DNA of 64,000 nt, taken from assembly GCF_018603515.1 (NCBI RefSeq), contig NZ_JACATN010000005.1, forward strand, positions 186,001-250,000. The letters run 5' to 3'. Below, piece after piece: positions 44,832 through 52,791 of this stretch. The stretch's first letter is position 1; each line of letters begins with the position of its first letter. The stretch is from Zobellia barbeyronii. GTDB lineage: Bacteria > Bacteroidota > Bacteroidia > Flavobacteriales > Flavobacteriaceae. A program made the position numbers and the translations under genes. The notes under the pieces are model-generated. The model was given only the letters and a program-made list of their open reading frames with translations. It searched no databases and was not told the origin of the DNA.

Positions 44832-45998
44832 TTAAATTTTTCTTCGCTGTCTTTCCTTTTTCAATAAAGACAACTCTCTTGTCGTTTGCCCTGCTACGGA
44901 TGTATTCTCTTCTGCACGACGTATTAAATAAGGCATTACATCCCTTACCGGACCAAAAGGCAAATACTTAGCAACATTATAACCTTTATCTGCAAGATTA
45001 AACGAAATATGGTCGCTCATACCAAATAATTGCCCAAACCAAACACGATTGTCATTATTAGCTATTCCTTTCTCCGTCATAAGGTCCATTAACTTATAAG
45101 AACTATCCTCATTATGAGTTCCCGAGAATATTGAAACTGTATCTAAATGATTCACTATATAAGTTACAGCATTATCAAAGTTTTCGTCGGTTTCTTGTTT
45201 TGAAACACAAATAGGTGACTTATACCCATTTTCTTCGGCTCTATCATTTTCCTTTTCCATATAAGCGCCGCGAACAACTTTCATTCCAATCCTAAAATCG
45301 TCTTTATTGGCACGTACCTGCAGTTCTTTTAGATAATCTAGCCTGTCCCAACGGTACATTTGCAATGTATTAAATACAATTGCTTTTTTCTTGTTATACT
45401 TTCGCATCATGTCTTCAACGAGTTGATCAGCAGCACCCTGCATCCAACTTTCTTCCGCATCAATTAGCAACGAAACATCTAAATCATGTGCTTTTTTGCA
45501 AGTTTTATCAAAACGAGCTACTACTCTTTGCCACTCCTCCTGTTCCTTTTCTGTCAATGATTTTCCTTCACTCAGCTTTTGAAAAAGCGAAAATCTACCA
45601 TAACCAGTAGGTTTGAAGACCGCAAAAGGAATAGCATCCTTTTCCTTAACAAAGTCTAGCACTTTTAAAATCATAGCCATTGCATCATCAAAAGGGTCTT
45701 CTGTATCTTTCCCTTCCACTGAATAATCCAAAACAGAGCATACGTTTTTAGTATACATGCGATCAACAACTGGCATACAATCTTTCTCATTTACGCCACC
45801 ACAGAAATGATCAAACACGGTTGCCCTAATTAACCCTTCCACAGGAAGATGCGCCTTAATAGCAAAATTCGTCATTGCTGTGCCAATTCTTACGAGAGGT
45901 TCATTCGCAATCATTCGGAATAAAAAATAAGCTCGCTCAAGTTCTGAGTCGGTTTTCAAGGCAAAAGCCGTTGCGGTATCTTCAAAAATTCGTTTCAT
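44832..45998 (-). CDS. Proline dehydrogenase
   Basis: A 388-residue FAD-dependent enzyme oxidising proline to pyrroline-5-carboxylate, of the TIM-barrel PRODH family. Expected blocks are VKEKDAIPFAVFKPTGYGRF, LLIDAEESWMQ, FNTLQMYRWDRLDYL, KVVRGAYMEKE and YLPFGPVRDVMPYLIRRAEEN, the last with the substrate-binding Arg residues. It lacks the P5C dehydrogenase part, so it is monofunctional and cannot be called PutA. Divergent from aroB (127-bp gap). Confidence 0.92.
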   Translation of the reverse strand: MKRIFEDTATAFALKTDSELERAYFLFRMIANEPLVRIGTAMTNFAIKAHLPVEGLIRATVFDHFCGGVNEKDCMPVVDRMYTKNVCSVLDYSVEGKDTEDPFDDAMAMILKVLDFVKEKDAIPFAVFKPTGYGRFSLFQKLSEGKSLTEKEQEEWQRVVARFDKTCKKAHDLDVSLLIDAEESWMQGAADQLVEDMMRKYNKKKAIVFNTLQMYRWDRLDYLKELQVRANKDDFRIGMKVVRGAYMEKENDRAEENGYKSPICVSKQETDENFDNAVTYIVNHLDTVSIFSGTHNEDSSYKLMDLMTEKGIANNDNRVWFGQLFGMSDHISFNLADKGYNVAKYLPFGPVRDVMPYLIRRAEENTSVAGQTTRELSLLKKERQRRKI

Positions 45999-46125
45999 TT
46001 AATGTGATTTCTAGTGGTACCAAATATAAAGACACAAATTCTATTCTTTAGAAAAAAAATATGCTTTATTTTGTGGCTAGTCGTTAAAAAACATTCCGCG
46101 CAAGCGAAACCAAAATAATCTATTA

Positions 46126-47190
46126 ATGCAGTCTATAACAACTTCTTCTTACGCCGTACATTTTAACCAAAGAGCTTACGATGCTTTAAACGTTCATTTA
46201 TCCAACAAGGCGTATTCCAAAATTTTTATTCTCGTAGACGAAAACACTCATGAAAATTGTCTGCCGGCATTTATGTCTCAAATACAAGGTGACTATGATT
46301 TTGAGATTATTGAAATAGAATCTGGAGAAGAAAATAAAAATATAGAAACCTGTACAGGCGTTTGGAGTGCATTATCTGAACTTGATGGTGACCGCAAGAG
46401 CATTGTTCTTAACCTAGGTGGTGGCGTTCTTACAGATCTAGGAGGATTTGTAGCTTCAACCTTTAAAAGAGGCATAGACTTCATAAACGTACCCACTACC
46501 CTATTATCTATGGTAGATGCTTCCGTAGGAGGGAAAACTGGCGTAGATCTTGGACCTTTAAAAAATCAGATTGGTGTTATTAACCAACCAGAAATGGTTC
46601 TTATTGTTACTAGCTTCTTAAAAACATTAGAAGAAAGACAATTGCGCAGTGGTTTTGCCGAGATGCTAAAACACGGCCTCATACAAAGTAATACATACTG
46701 GGAAACCCTAAAAAAAGTTACAGAGTTTTTACATATTGATGATTTAATCTATGACTCCGTTGTTATTAAAAACGAAGTGGTACGCCAAGACCCAACGGAA
46801 CAACACTTAAGGAAAATATTGAATTACGGTCACACTTTAGGCCACGCTATTGAATCTTATTTTCTTGAAAGCAAAATACACAAAACCTTGCTACATGGTG
46901 AAGCCATTGGCATAGGAATGATTCTTGAAGCATACTTATCTAAAGAACTTCTTGGTTTATCAGATGTTGAATTGGCAGATATAAAAACCACGTTCCTTTC
47001 TTACTACGAAAAGGTAAGTTTCACAAAAGAGGACATTATTACTATTCTATCTTTATTGAAGTTCGATAAGAAAAACTCTCACGGCAACATCAACTTTGTC
47101 CTCATTTCAGCTATTGGCAAACCAGAAATAGACATTCAAATTCCCGATGAAATGTATCAAGATGCTTTTGCATACTACGCTGAACAATAG
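46126..47190 (+). CDS. aroB: 3-dehydroquinate synthase
   Basis: A 354-residue NAD- and zinc-dependent enzyme for the second shikimate step. NAD-binding NLGGGVLTDLGGFVASTFKRG, the FINVPTTLLSMVDASVGGKTGV signature and zinc ligands in RKILNYGHTLGHAIES and LLHGEAIGIGM are all seen. Length is normal. Monocistronic. Confidence 0.96.
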   Translation: MQSITTSSYAVHFNQRAYDALNVHLSNKAYSKIFILVDENTHENCLPAFMSQIQGDYDFEIIEIESGEENKNIETCTGVWSALSELDGDRKSIVLNLGGGVLTDLGGFVASTFKRGIDFINVPTTLLSMVDASVGGKTGVDLGPLKNQIGVINQPEMVLIVTSFLKTLEERQLRSGFAEMLKHGLIQSNTYWETLKKVTEFLHIDDLIYDSVVIKNEVVRQDPTEQHLRKILNYGHTLGHAIESYFLESKIHKTLLHGEAIGIGMILEAYLSKELLGLSDVELADIKTTFLSYYEKVSFTKEDIITILSLLKFDKKNSHGNINFVLISAIGKPEIDIQIPDEMYQDAFAYYAEQ

Positions 47191-47323
47191 TTACAGATAC
47201 TAATTTCTCTAGTTTGACAACTCTTTAGAGTATTTGATCGCAAAAAATACATAGTTTAGGTAAAAGATTTCTAACCCAAATCAATAACCTACCCATATCT
47301 AATGGGGCTAAAACCAACCTACT

Positions 47324-47644
47324 ATGTTACGTAAATTAGTCGATTACAAAAAGTTAGACCACAAACTTGGTGCATTATTAATTGAAACGTATTCCGATGG
47401 CTACGGAGATGATGACATCATCGTTTTCAAAAATCTTAAGGGAGAAACTATTGAGGCCGTTGAGCTAAAAACGGAGGATACCATCTACCTCGTAAAAATT
47501 AGCAAGAGCCTTTCTAATTTCATCGCCAATTTTGAAGAAAACATTGAAAAGGAATTAGAAAAGGTACCACAACCTGTAGATGCAGAAAATCCAAATTACC
47601 AAACAGATGACGAACGGAAGTTTGATTCTGAAGACCAGGACTAA
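47324..47644 (+). CDS. Small acidic protein of unknown function
   Basis: A 106-residue cytoplasmic protein, strongly acidic at its C-terminus (ENPNYQTDDERKFDSEDQD). The first 75 residues look like an alpha/beta fold with EAVELKTEDTIYLVKISKSLSNFI. No family recognised. Convergent with the DinB gene, 26 bp apart. Confidence 0.6.
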   Translation: MLRKLVDYKKLDHKLGALLIETYSDGYGDDDIIVFKNLKGETIEAVELKTEDTIYLVKISKSLSNFIANFEENIEKELEKVPQPVDAENPNYQTDDERKFDSEDQD

Positions 47645-47670
47645 TACTGCATATTTCTAAATAATAAATT

Positions 47671-48189
47671 TTACAAAAGATAACGTTCTCGCAATATATT
47701 GCGGTGATGCTTTTGGTGTCCACAAATAACAAAACCCAATATAGCTGCATTCCAAGGCAAATTACTGGCTACACCCTCTTTTTGTAGAGTTTCTACATTA
47801 AAGCTTTTGTAGAGTGTAATAGTTGAATGCCTTACTGCTTTGTATTCATCTATAATACTCTGTTTTGAGCGTGTTTCAGCTCTGGAGTTTGGAGCATACA
47901 AATCTTGTTCAAATCCCGGTAAAGGAGTTTTGTCACCTCTTGAAAATCGTAATGAACGGTATTGAAAAACACGTTCAGAGTCTATAATATGAAGGAGCAC
48001 CTGAGCAATAGTCCACTTTCCTGGTTCATAGCAATGTCCTAGCTTGTTTTCAGGAATACTCTCTATAAAATTAGGAAAATTCTTTATTTGGCTCTCTAGG
48101 ATTTCCAACAATTCAACATCACCTAAAACATCTATATAGGCTTTATAAAAAGGAATAGGTTCGGAAATAATAAGTTCTGAGGTTCTCAT
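47671..48189 (-). CDS. DinB-superfamily protein
   Basis: A 172-residue four-helix-bundle protein of the DinB/YfiT type. The three metal-ligand histidines are in WTIAQVLLHIIDSERVF (near residue 65) and ICGHQKHHRNIL near the C-terminus. Family members include thiol transferases (bacillithiol, mycothiol-type) and damage-inducible proteins; which applies is unclear. It lies downstream of the Lrp gene in the same direction, with a terminator between. Confidence 0.8.
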   Translation of the reverse strand: MRTSELIISEPIPFYKAYIDVLGDVELLEILESQIKNFPNFIESIPENKLGHCYEPGKWTIAQVLLHIIDSERVFQYRSLRFSRGDKTPLPGFEQDLYAPNSRAETRSKQSIIDEYKAVRHSTITLYKSFNVETLQKEGVASNLPWNAAILGFVICGHQKHHRNILRERYLL

Positions 48190-48201
48190 ATGATTTAAAA
48201 C

Positions 48202-48236
48202 AAAAAATCCTAAGCAGAATAACTACCCAGGATTTT
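48202..48236 (-). terminator. Putative terminator after the Lrp-type gene
   Basis: On the minus strand AAAATCCT pairs with AGGATTTT (8 bp) around a 17-base loop, followed by Ts. It lies between the Lrp stop and the DinB start. Confidence 0.5.
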
Positions 48237-48259
48237 ATATTACTATTTAAAGGTTTTTT

Positions 48260-48739
48260 TTACAATTCGTTGAAAATTGTATGCATTAACCTCTTTTTAT
48301 CATTAATGCTTTCCTCTAGTGAAATCATAGTTTCCGTACGGCTAATACCATCTATATCATCAATCCTAAAAATAATATTTTTAGCATGATTGGTATCTTT
48401 TGCTCTAATTTTACAGAAAATATTAAATTTTCCTGTTGTAATATGCGCTACAGTAACATTTGGAATTTGCTCCAAACGCTCTAAAACGAATTTTGTTTGG
48501 TGTGTCTTTTCTAAGAATATACCAACATAAGCAATAAAAGCGTAGCCAAGTTTTACATAATCTAATGTAAGTGATGATCCTTTTATAATACCAGCTTCTT
48601 CCATTTTCTTAACACGAACATGAACAGTTCCTGCAGAAATCAAGAGTTTCTTAGCTATATCAGTAAATGGAGTTCTGGTGTTATCAATTAACATATCCAG
48701 AATCTGGTGATCAATCTCGTCTAATTTTACTTTTCCCAT
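48260..48739 (-). CDS. Lrp/AsnC-family transcriptional regulator
   Basis: A 159-residue regulator with an N-terminal winged HTH (DEIDHQILDMLIDNTRTPFTDIAKKLLISAGTVHVRVKKMEEAG) and a C-terminal RAM/ACT domain (about 65-155) for effector binding and octamer formation. Members respond to amino acids such as leucine, asparagine or alanine. Ald is encoded 5 kb away, but linkage to it is not shown. A palindrome at 48775-48785 lies in its own promoter. Confidence 0.9.
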   Translation of the reverse strand: MGKVKLDEIDHQILDMLIDNTRTPFTDIAKKLLISAGTVHVRVKKMEEAGIIKGSSLTLDYVKLGYAFIAYVGIFLEKTHQTKFVLERLEQIPNVTVAHITTGKFNIFCKIRAKDTNHAKNIIFRIDDIDGISRTETMISLEESINDKKRLMHTIFNEL

Positions 48740-48774
48740 TATGATTGTGTTTTCGGCAAAAATAAATAATTATA

Positions 48775-48785
48775 GCATAATATGC
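48775..48785. promoter_or_regulatory. Palindrome upstream of the Lrp-type gene
   Basis: GCATAATATGC is an 11-bp palindrome 36 bp upstream of the start. A TATTTTTG element (48764-48757, minus) sits just downstream of it. Possible autoregulatory site. Confidence 0.4.
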
Positions 48786-48853
48786 ATTAAAAGTTGTATT
48801 TTTTTAACAAAAACGTAAGGATTCAATGATTTTAAAAAATAAAGCTCAAAGAT

Positions 48854-49963
48854 TCAACCTTTAATCATCTGATAAAAAGACTGTTGCCTTAGTTCATTCA
48901 AATTGGCTTCATTAAGACAGTCATAAGTTATATGACCATAGCATTCGACAAGAGCACCCTTTTTATCGACTAAAGGTTCAAAAGCAATCACACCCGCTTT
49001 TAACGTCTCTTTATAAAGTACACCTATAGCCTCGCCATTTTTTAAACTTGAATCAATTACATGTGCATTTTTTATCAGCACATCAACAAAGAGTTTTCCG
49101 TTTTCAGGGATTTTAAAATAGTCATCCTGTTGAAAATTGTCTATTGTATTTTTAGCTATAACAGTTACTCCTTGTAAAATGGCATGAAAAATATACTCTC
49201 TGGTATACTCCCGTTCGTAATCTTCCGTATAGTGACCAGATTCAAATAATATAGTAGGCACATTAAGCATCTGAAAGCTATCACCTACACAATTAGCATT
49301 AAATCCATCATCATATCTACCTACTTGACCTGGAATCACCTCTTGTAAAACCTGATTCATAGCAACTATCAACTGCATACTAATACCTCTGGTTCTTGAG
49401 ATACTCCTTTCTGGATCATGAGCAGGTGCCAAGAATGATACCGTTGCCGGTCTAGGAGTTCTGCCAACATTAAAAATAGTACGTTGGTCATGAAGGTTAA
49501 AACAATAATTGGGTTTAAACCCGTCAAAGACATTTTTCAACACTACACTTTCTGGCTGAGTCCTATTTTGAGCATCTCTGTTCAAATCTACCTCATTTGC
49601 ATTAATTCTAGTATAAACCGCAGCACCATCAGGATTTAATATTGGAATGATTAAAAGTGTGCATTGTTCCAAAATAAGTTTCGCAGAAGCTGAACCAGCA
49701 TTTAGAAAATTCACAAAATCCAAGACAGCCTTAGTGGTTGTAGATTCATTACCGTGCATTTGTGACCACATCAGAATTTTAATTGGTCCATTACCTAATT
49801 GCAGACTTTTTATCTCACGATCTTGAACAGATTTACCAACTGTTTTTATGAGGAGTTGCTCCTCGTTCTTTTCCAGAAATTCTAGAATTTGTTCATTAAC
49901 TACATAACGTCCGCTAACGGATTTTTCCTTTATAGATCTATACTCAGATTGTGAAATACTCAT
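48854..49963 (-). CDS. M14 zinc carboxypeptidase family protein
   Basis: A 369-residue metallopeptidase. The zinc motif HxxE is in MHGNEST (near residue 90), the third ligand His in CFNLHDQRT, and the catalytic Glu in FESGHY. The body is a carboxypeptidase A-like fold (about 30-275) with a C-terminal extension. It has no signal peptide, so it is cytoplasmic, which suggests peptide or cell-wall-peptide recycling rather than protein digestion. Divergent from the XRE regulator, and its promoter overlaps the TTACAATTGTAA sites. Confidence 0.85.
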   Translation of the reverse strand: MSISQSEYRSIKEKSVSGRYVVNEQILEFLEKNEEQLLIKTVGKSVQDREIKSLQLGNGPIKILMWSQMHGNESTTTKAVLDFVNFLNAGSASAKLILEQCTLLIIPILNPDGAAVYTRINANEVDLNRDAQNRTQPESVVLKNVFDGFKPNYCFNLHDQRTIFNVGRTPRPATVSFLAPAHDPERSISRTRGISMQLIVAMNQVLQEVIPGQVGRYDDGFNANCVGDSFQMLNVPTILFESGHYTEDYEREYTREYIFHAILQGVTVIAKNTIDNFQQDDYFKIPENGKLFVDVLIKNAHVIDSSLKNGEAIGVLYKETLKAGVIAFEPLVDKKGALVECYGHITYDCLNEANLNELRQQSFYQMIKG

Positions 49964-50004
49964 TTGGTCATTATTTTGAGTTACAAAAATAACTCCTTAA
50001 TAAT

Positions 50005-50081
50005 TTACAATTGTAATCAACAAAATACACATTTGTAAACAATAAATTTAATAACTAATCATTGATTGGATACAATTGTAA
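50005..50081. promoter_or_regulatory. Three TTACAATTGTAA-type sites between M14 and XRE genes
   Basis: A perfect 12-bp palindrome TTACAATTGTAA (50005-50016), a weaker copy ACACATTTGTAA (50027-50038, 9 of 12) and ATACAATTGTAA (50070-50081, 11 of 12). Centres are 22 and 43 bp apart, about two and four helical turns, placing them on one DNA face. The first site lies in the -33 region of the M14 promoter, whose -7 box is TATTTTTG at 49991-49984. Confidence 0.55.
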
Positions 50082-50253
50082 CCGTAAAATCATGTTAAAA
50101 ACTGGTTAAATCTAAAAACCGAATTAATTGACTTTAAATCAGCGATTTATATAATTTTATTTAAACTTAAAAATGTAACAATTTGACCCGCAAATCATAT
50201 TTTAAACAGAATATTCATGTCTTTTCACTACTTTTACTCTAATATTAATTACA

Positions 50254-50634
50254 ATGGTAAACACATCGGATTTTATTAAGCGTCTGGAGCATCTTCTGCA
50301 GTATTATGGGCTATCAGCTTCTAGCTTTGCCGATAAAATTAACGTGCAGCGCTCAAGTATTTCGCACCTTCTATCTGGTAGAAATAAACCTAGCCTAGAC
50401 TTTGTTCTTAAAGTAGTGAATGTGTTTCCTGATGTAAATCTGTATTGGCTATTGAACGGAAAAGGCTCGTTCCCTTCCGATGCCGAAAAAGCAACAACAA
50501 ACACAACATCCCCGCCCATACCAAAAGCTGCTCTAGAAGAATCTCCCGTAAAAACGTTGCCAAAATCTAAAAAGACAATAGAGAAAATTATTATTTTTTA
50601 TTCTGACGGAAGTTTTGAAGCTTATAACAATTAA
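50254..50634 (+). CDS. XRE-family transcriptional regulator
   Basis: A 126-residue protein with an HTH_3 domain (about 5-68): FADKINVQRSSISHLLSGRNKPSLDFVLKVVNVFPDVN. A Pro/Thr-rich linker and a short lysine-rich C-terminal tail with a beta strand (IEKIIIFYSDGSFEAY) follow. Such short regulators often bind short palindromes; the TTACAATTGTAA sites in front of the divergent M14 gene are candidates. No toxin or phage gene is adjacent. Confidence 0.87.
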   Translation: MVNTSDFIKRLEHLLQYYGLSASSFADKINVQRSSISHLLSGRNKPSLDFVLKVVNVFPDVNLYWLLNGKGSFPSDAEKATTNTTSPPIPKAALEESPVKTLPKSKKTIEKIIIFYSDGSFEAYNN

Positions 50635-50659
50635 TAGGCTTTAATTTCTTTATTTTGTA

Positions 50660-51040
50660 TTGATGATACAGAAAACACTCCCTATACTCACCGCATTAGT
50701 TTTGATGACTTCTTGCTATGAACCAGAAAGAAAGTGCACAGACTTTAAAGACGGCAAATTTGCTTTTACAACCACAATAGAGGACGAAGAAAAGACTACT
50801 ATTTTTCTGCGTAAAGGCGACTTAGAGGTCGATTATTTTGACGGCAAGGCCGATTCTTCTTCTGTTCGATGGATTAACGACTGTGAATACGTGGTAAAAA
50901 AACTCAATCCAAAGAACAAGTCCGAAGAGAAGTCCGTTCACATGAAAATACTGTCTACAACAGCTGATTCTTATATTTTTGAATACAACATCGTAGGCGA
51001 AGCCAAACACGATAGAGGAACCGCTATTAGAACTAAATAA
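50660..51040 (+). CDS. Small lipoprotein, unassigned
   Basis: A 126-residue lipoprotein with lipobox VLMTSC (Cys19). The mature part is a single beta-rich domain (CTDFKDGKFAFTTTIEDEEKTTIFLRKGDLEVDYF... to VHMKILSTTADSYIFEY) with another cysteine pair (Cys26 and Cys78). Proteins of this kind in flavobacteria are sometimes labelled DNA topoisomerase IV because of nearby par genes; nothing in the sequence supports that. It is 25 bp behind the XRE gene in the same direction. Confidence 0.75.
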   Translation: MMIQKTLPILTALVLMTSCYEPERKCTDFKDGKFAFTTTIEDEEKTTIFLRKGDLEVDYFDGKADSSSVRWINDCEYVVKKLNPKNKSEEKSVHMKILSTTADSYIFEYNIVGEAKHDRGTAIRTK

Positions 51041-51220
51041 TAGCACAAGACCCTTTTAGCACTATTGCTTTACAAAAGAATAAGTGACAACAAGCTGAAA
51101 TTAGCCATTATGAGTTGATTTAAGCTTAAACGAAACACATTAAAAGCAATTACCCCACTACAGACAATAAAGTGCTTTATATACGTGATTTTAGAGAAAA
51201 AATCAAAACTCCTAAAACCA

Positions 51221-51252
51221 AAAGCCCGACTTAATTAAGTCGGGCTTTTTTA
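51221..51252. terminator. Bidirectional intrinsic terminator
   Basis: A perfect 14-bp inverted repeat (51221-51234 with 51235-51248, AAAGCCCGACTT arms) with T- and A-rich flanks. It serves the sterol desaturase-like gene and possibly the lipoprotein gene. Confidence 0.9.
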
Positions 51253-51275
51253 TATAATTCTATATAAATCATCAT

Positions 51276-52232
51276 TTAGTTAGGCCTGCTGAACGCGACA
51301 TCAGGACTTTTCTCCTTGTGCTCCCTAGATAGACGCTGCTGTTGCTTGACCGTAAGCGTACTACCATCAGGACTCCATCCTGGAGGTCCAAAAATATAAA
51401 TCAGTTTATGAGAAAACTTTTTAGCCTTTTTTACATCGGCCCAAATATCCTTGAACTCATGAGTTAAAATCACAATTGGATTATAAGATTTTGGCGCATG
51501 AATAACTCCAAACTTAACTTCAACATCATCATCCAACTCTTTCCAAGTCCCAAAAACCTTATCAAAGATATTTAAGAAACCACCGTGGTTCTTATCTAAA
51601 TACTCCACATTCTGCGCATGATGCACTTGGTGCATGGTGTGCGTATTAAAAATCTTTTCTACCCATCCCATTTTAGGTACATACTGCGAATGCAGCTGAA
51701 ACTGCCAGAAAGACTCAATAGCCAATGCGAAAATTACAACTTCAACAGGAAAACCTATTGCTGGCATCCACATGTAAAAGAAAGGCTTGTAAAGCAACGT
51801 GAACCAACCGTTACGGATAGCTGTACCTAGATTAAAATGATCTGATGAGTGATGTACAATATGAGCTGCCCAAAGTATTCTTACTTCATGGTTTGCTCTG
51901 TGAAACCAATAATACGTAAAATCATCCGCTAGTTGACATGCTACAAATACATACCATGCATAACCAAAAGATTCATAGCCCATAATGTTAGTTCTTACCC
52001 CATCTACAATAGGGTTAAAAAACTCATAGGTATAGGTGAAAACGGTAATTAGAACGGTGATTTTTATAAGCGGACCTAAAATTGCCGAACCCACACCCAT
52101 TGCACCACTAGCAAAAAAGTCTTTCCACACATAGAGATCTTTATCTCCGTGAGTGTGGCTATAAGAGATTTCCAGCAATATAAATGCTAAAAAGCAAGGT
52201 ACGCCATAAATTAGGGGGTTCGTCAAGTCCAT
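51276..52232 (-). CDS. Sterol desaturase / fatty acid hydroxylase family membrane protein
   Basis: A 318-residue membrane protein with about four to five transmembrane helices and the di-iron histidine motifs of this family: HRANHE (near 115), HIVHHS (near 128) and HQVHHA (near 206). Known relatives hydroxylate or desaturate lipids such as sterols, carotenoids or fatty acids. The substrate is unknown; no sterol genes are nearby. The terminator at 51221-51252 follows. Confidence 0.88.
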   Translation of the reverse strand: MDLTNPLIYGVPCFLAFILLEISYSHTHGDKDLYVWKDFFASGAMGVGSAILGPLIKITVLITVFTYTYEFFNPIVDGVRTNIMGYESFGYAWYVFVACQLADDFTYYWFHRANHEVRILWAAHIVHHSSDHFNLGTAIRNGWFTLLYKPFFYMWMPAIGFPVEVVIFALAIESFWQFQLHSQYVPKMGWVEKIFNTHTMHQVHHAQNVEYLDKNHGGFLNIFDKVFGTWKELDDDVEVKFGVIHAPKSYNPIVILTHEFKDIWADVKKAKKFSHKLIYIFGPPGWSPDGSTLTVKQQQRLSREHKEKSPDVAFSRPN

Positions 52233-52344
52233 ATTTCAACAATTTTTTTTGCAAAGATAGCATTATTAAGACCTACATTTATACTAAGACCATTAATTAA
52301 GACTATTCTAACATAGCTAATACAGATACTATATTCTGAAGTAA

Positions 52345-52776
52345 TTACATTTTTTTATCTCGAAGCAACGTGTTCTGCTCTTGCATTAACTTCTCTAAGC
52401 TAGCTAACAATTCAATATTCTTTGGTGTCTCAACTTCTTTGTTTTGAGGGTCTTCCGCCTTTGACTTAAAGCTATGAAACCCCTTTATAACCACGAATAT
52501 TGTCAATGCTATAATGAGAAAATCGATTAACGCCTCTAGCATTTCACCATAACCTATTGCTACCTCCTGCGCAGTACCAAGTGCTTCGCGAAGCACATAT
52601 TTCTTGCTACTAAGATTAACATCGTCCGTCATTAAGGATAAAGGTGGCATGATAATTTTCTTAACCAATGTATTGATGACATTGTTAAAAGCTGTACCAA
52701 TAATAATACCGATTGCCATATCAATCATATTACCTTTTATGGCAAAATTCTTGAAATCTTGTATAAAGTTTTTCAT
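52345..52776 (-). CDS. mscL: Large-conductance mechanosensitive channel MscL
   Basis: A 143-residue channel subunit with two transmembrane helices (about 17-40 and 77-97). The N-terminal FKNFAIKGNMIDMAIGIIIGTAF pore-lining segment is classic. A short C-terminal coiled helix (SLEKLMQEQNTLLRDKKM) ends it. It opens under osmotic downshock, useful in a marine organism. It starts 15 bp after the parC stop, so may be cotranscribed. Confidence 0.96.
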   Translation of the reverse strand: MKNFIQDFKNFAIKGNMIDMAIGIIIGTAFNNVINTLVKKIIMPPLSLMTDDVNLSSKKYVLREALGTAQEVAIGYGEMLEALIDFLIIALTIFVVIKGFHSFKSKAEDPQNKEVETPKNIELLASLEKLMQEQNTLLRDKKM

Positions 52777-52791
52777 AGTAGACTTTATGCT

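Noticed and set aside
50660-51040. Label DNA topoisomerase IV for the small lipoprotein
   Set aside because: The protein has a lipobox and no topoisomerase motif. True parC and parE are 2-6 kb away and complete.
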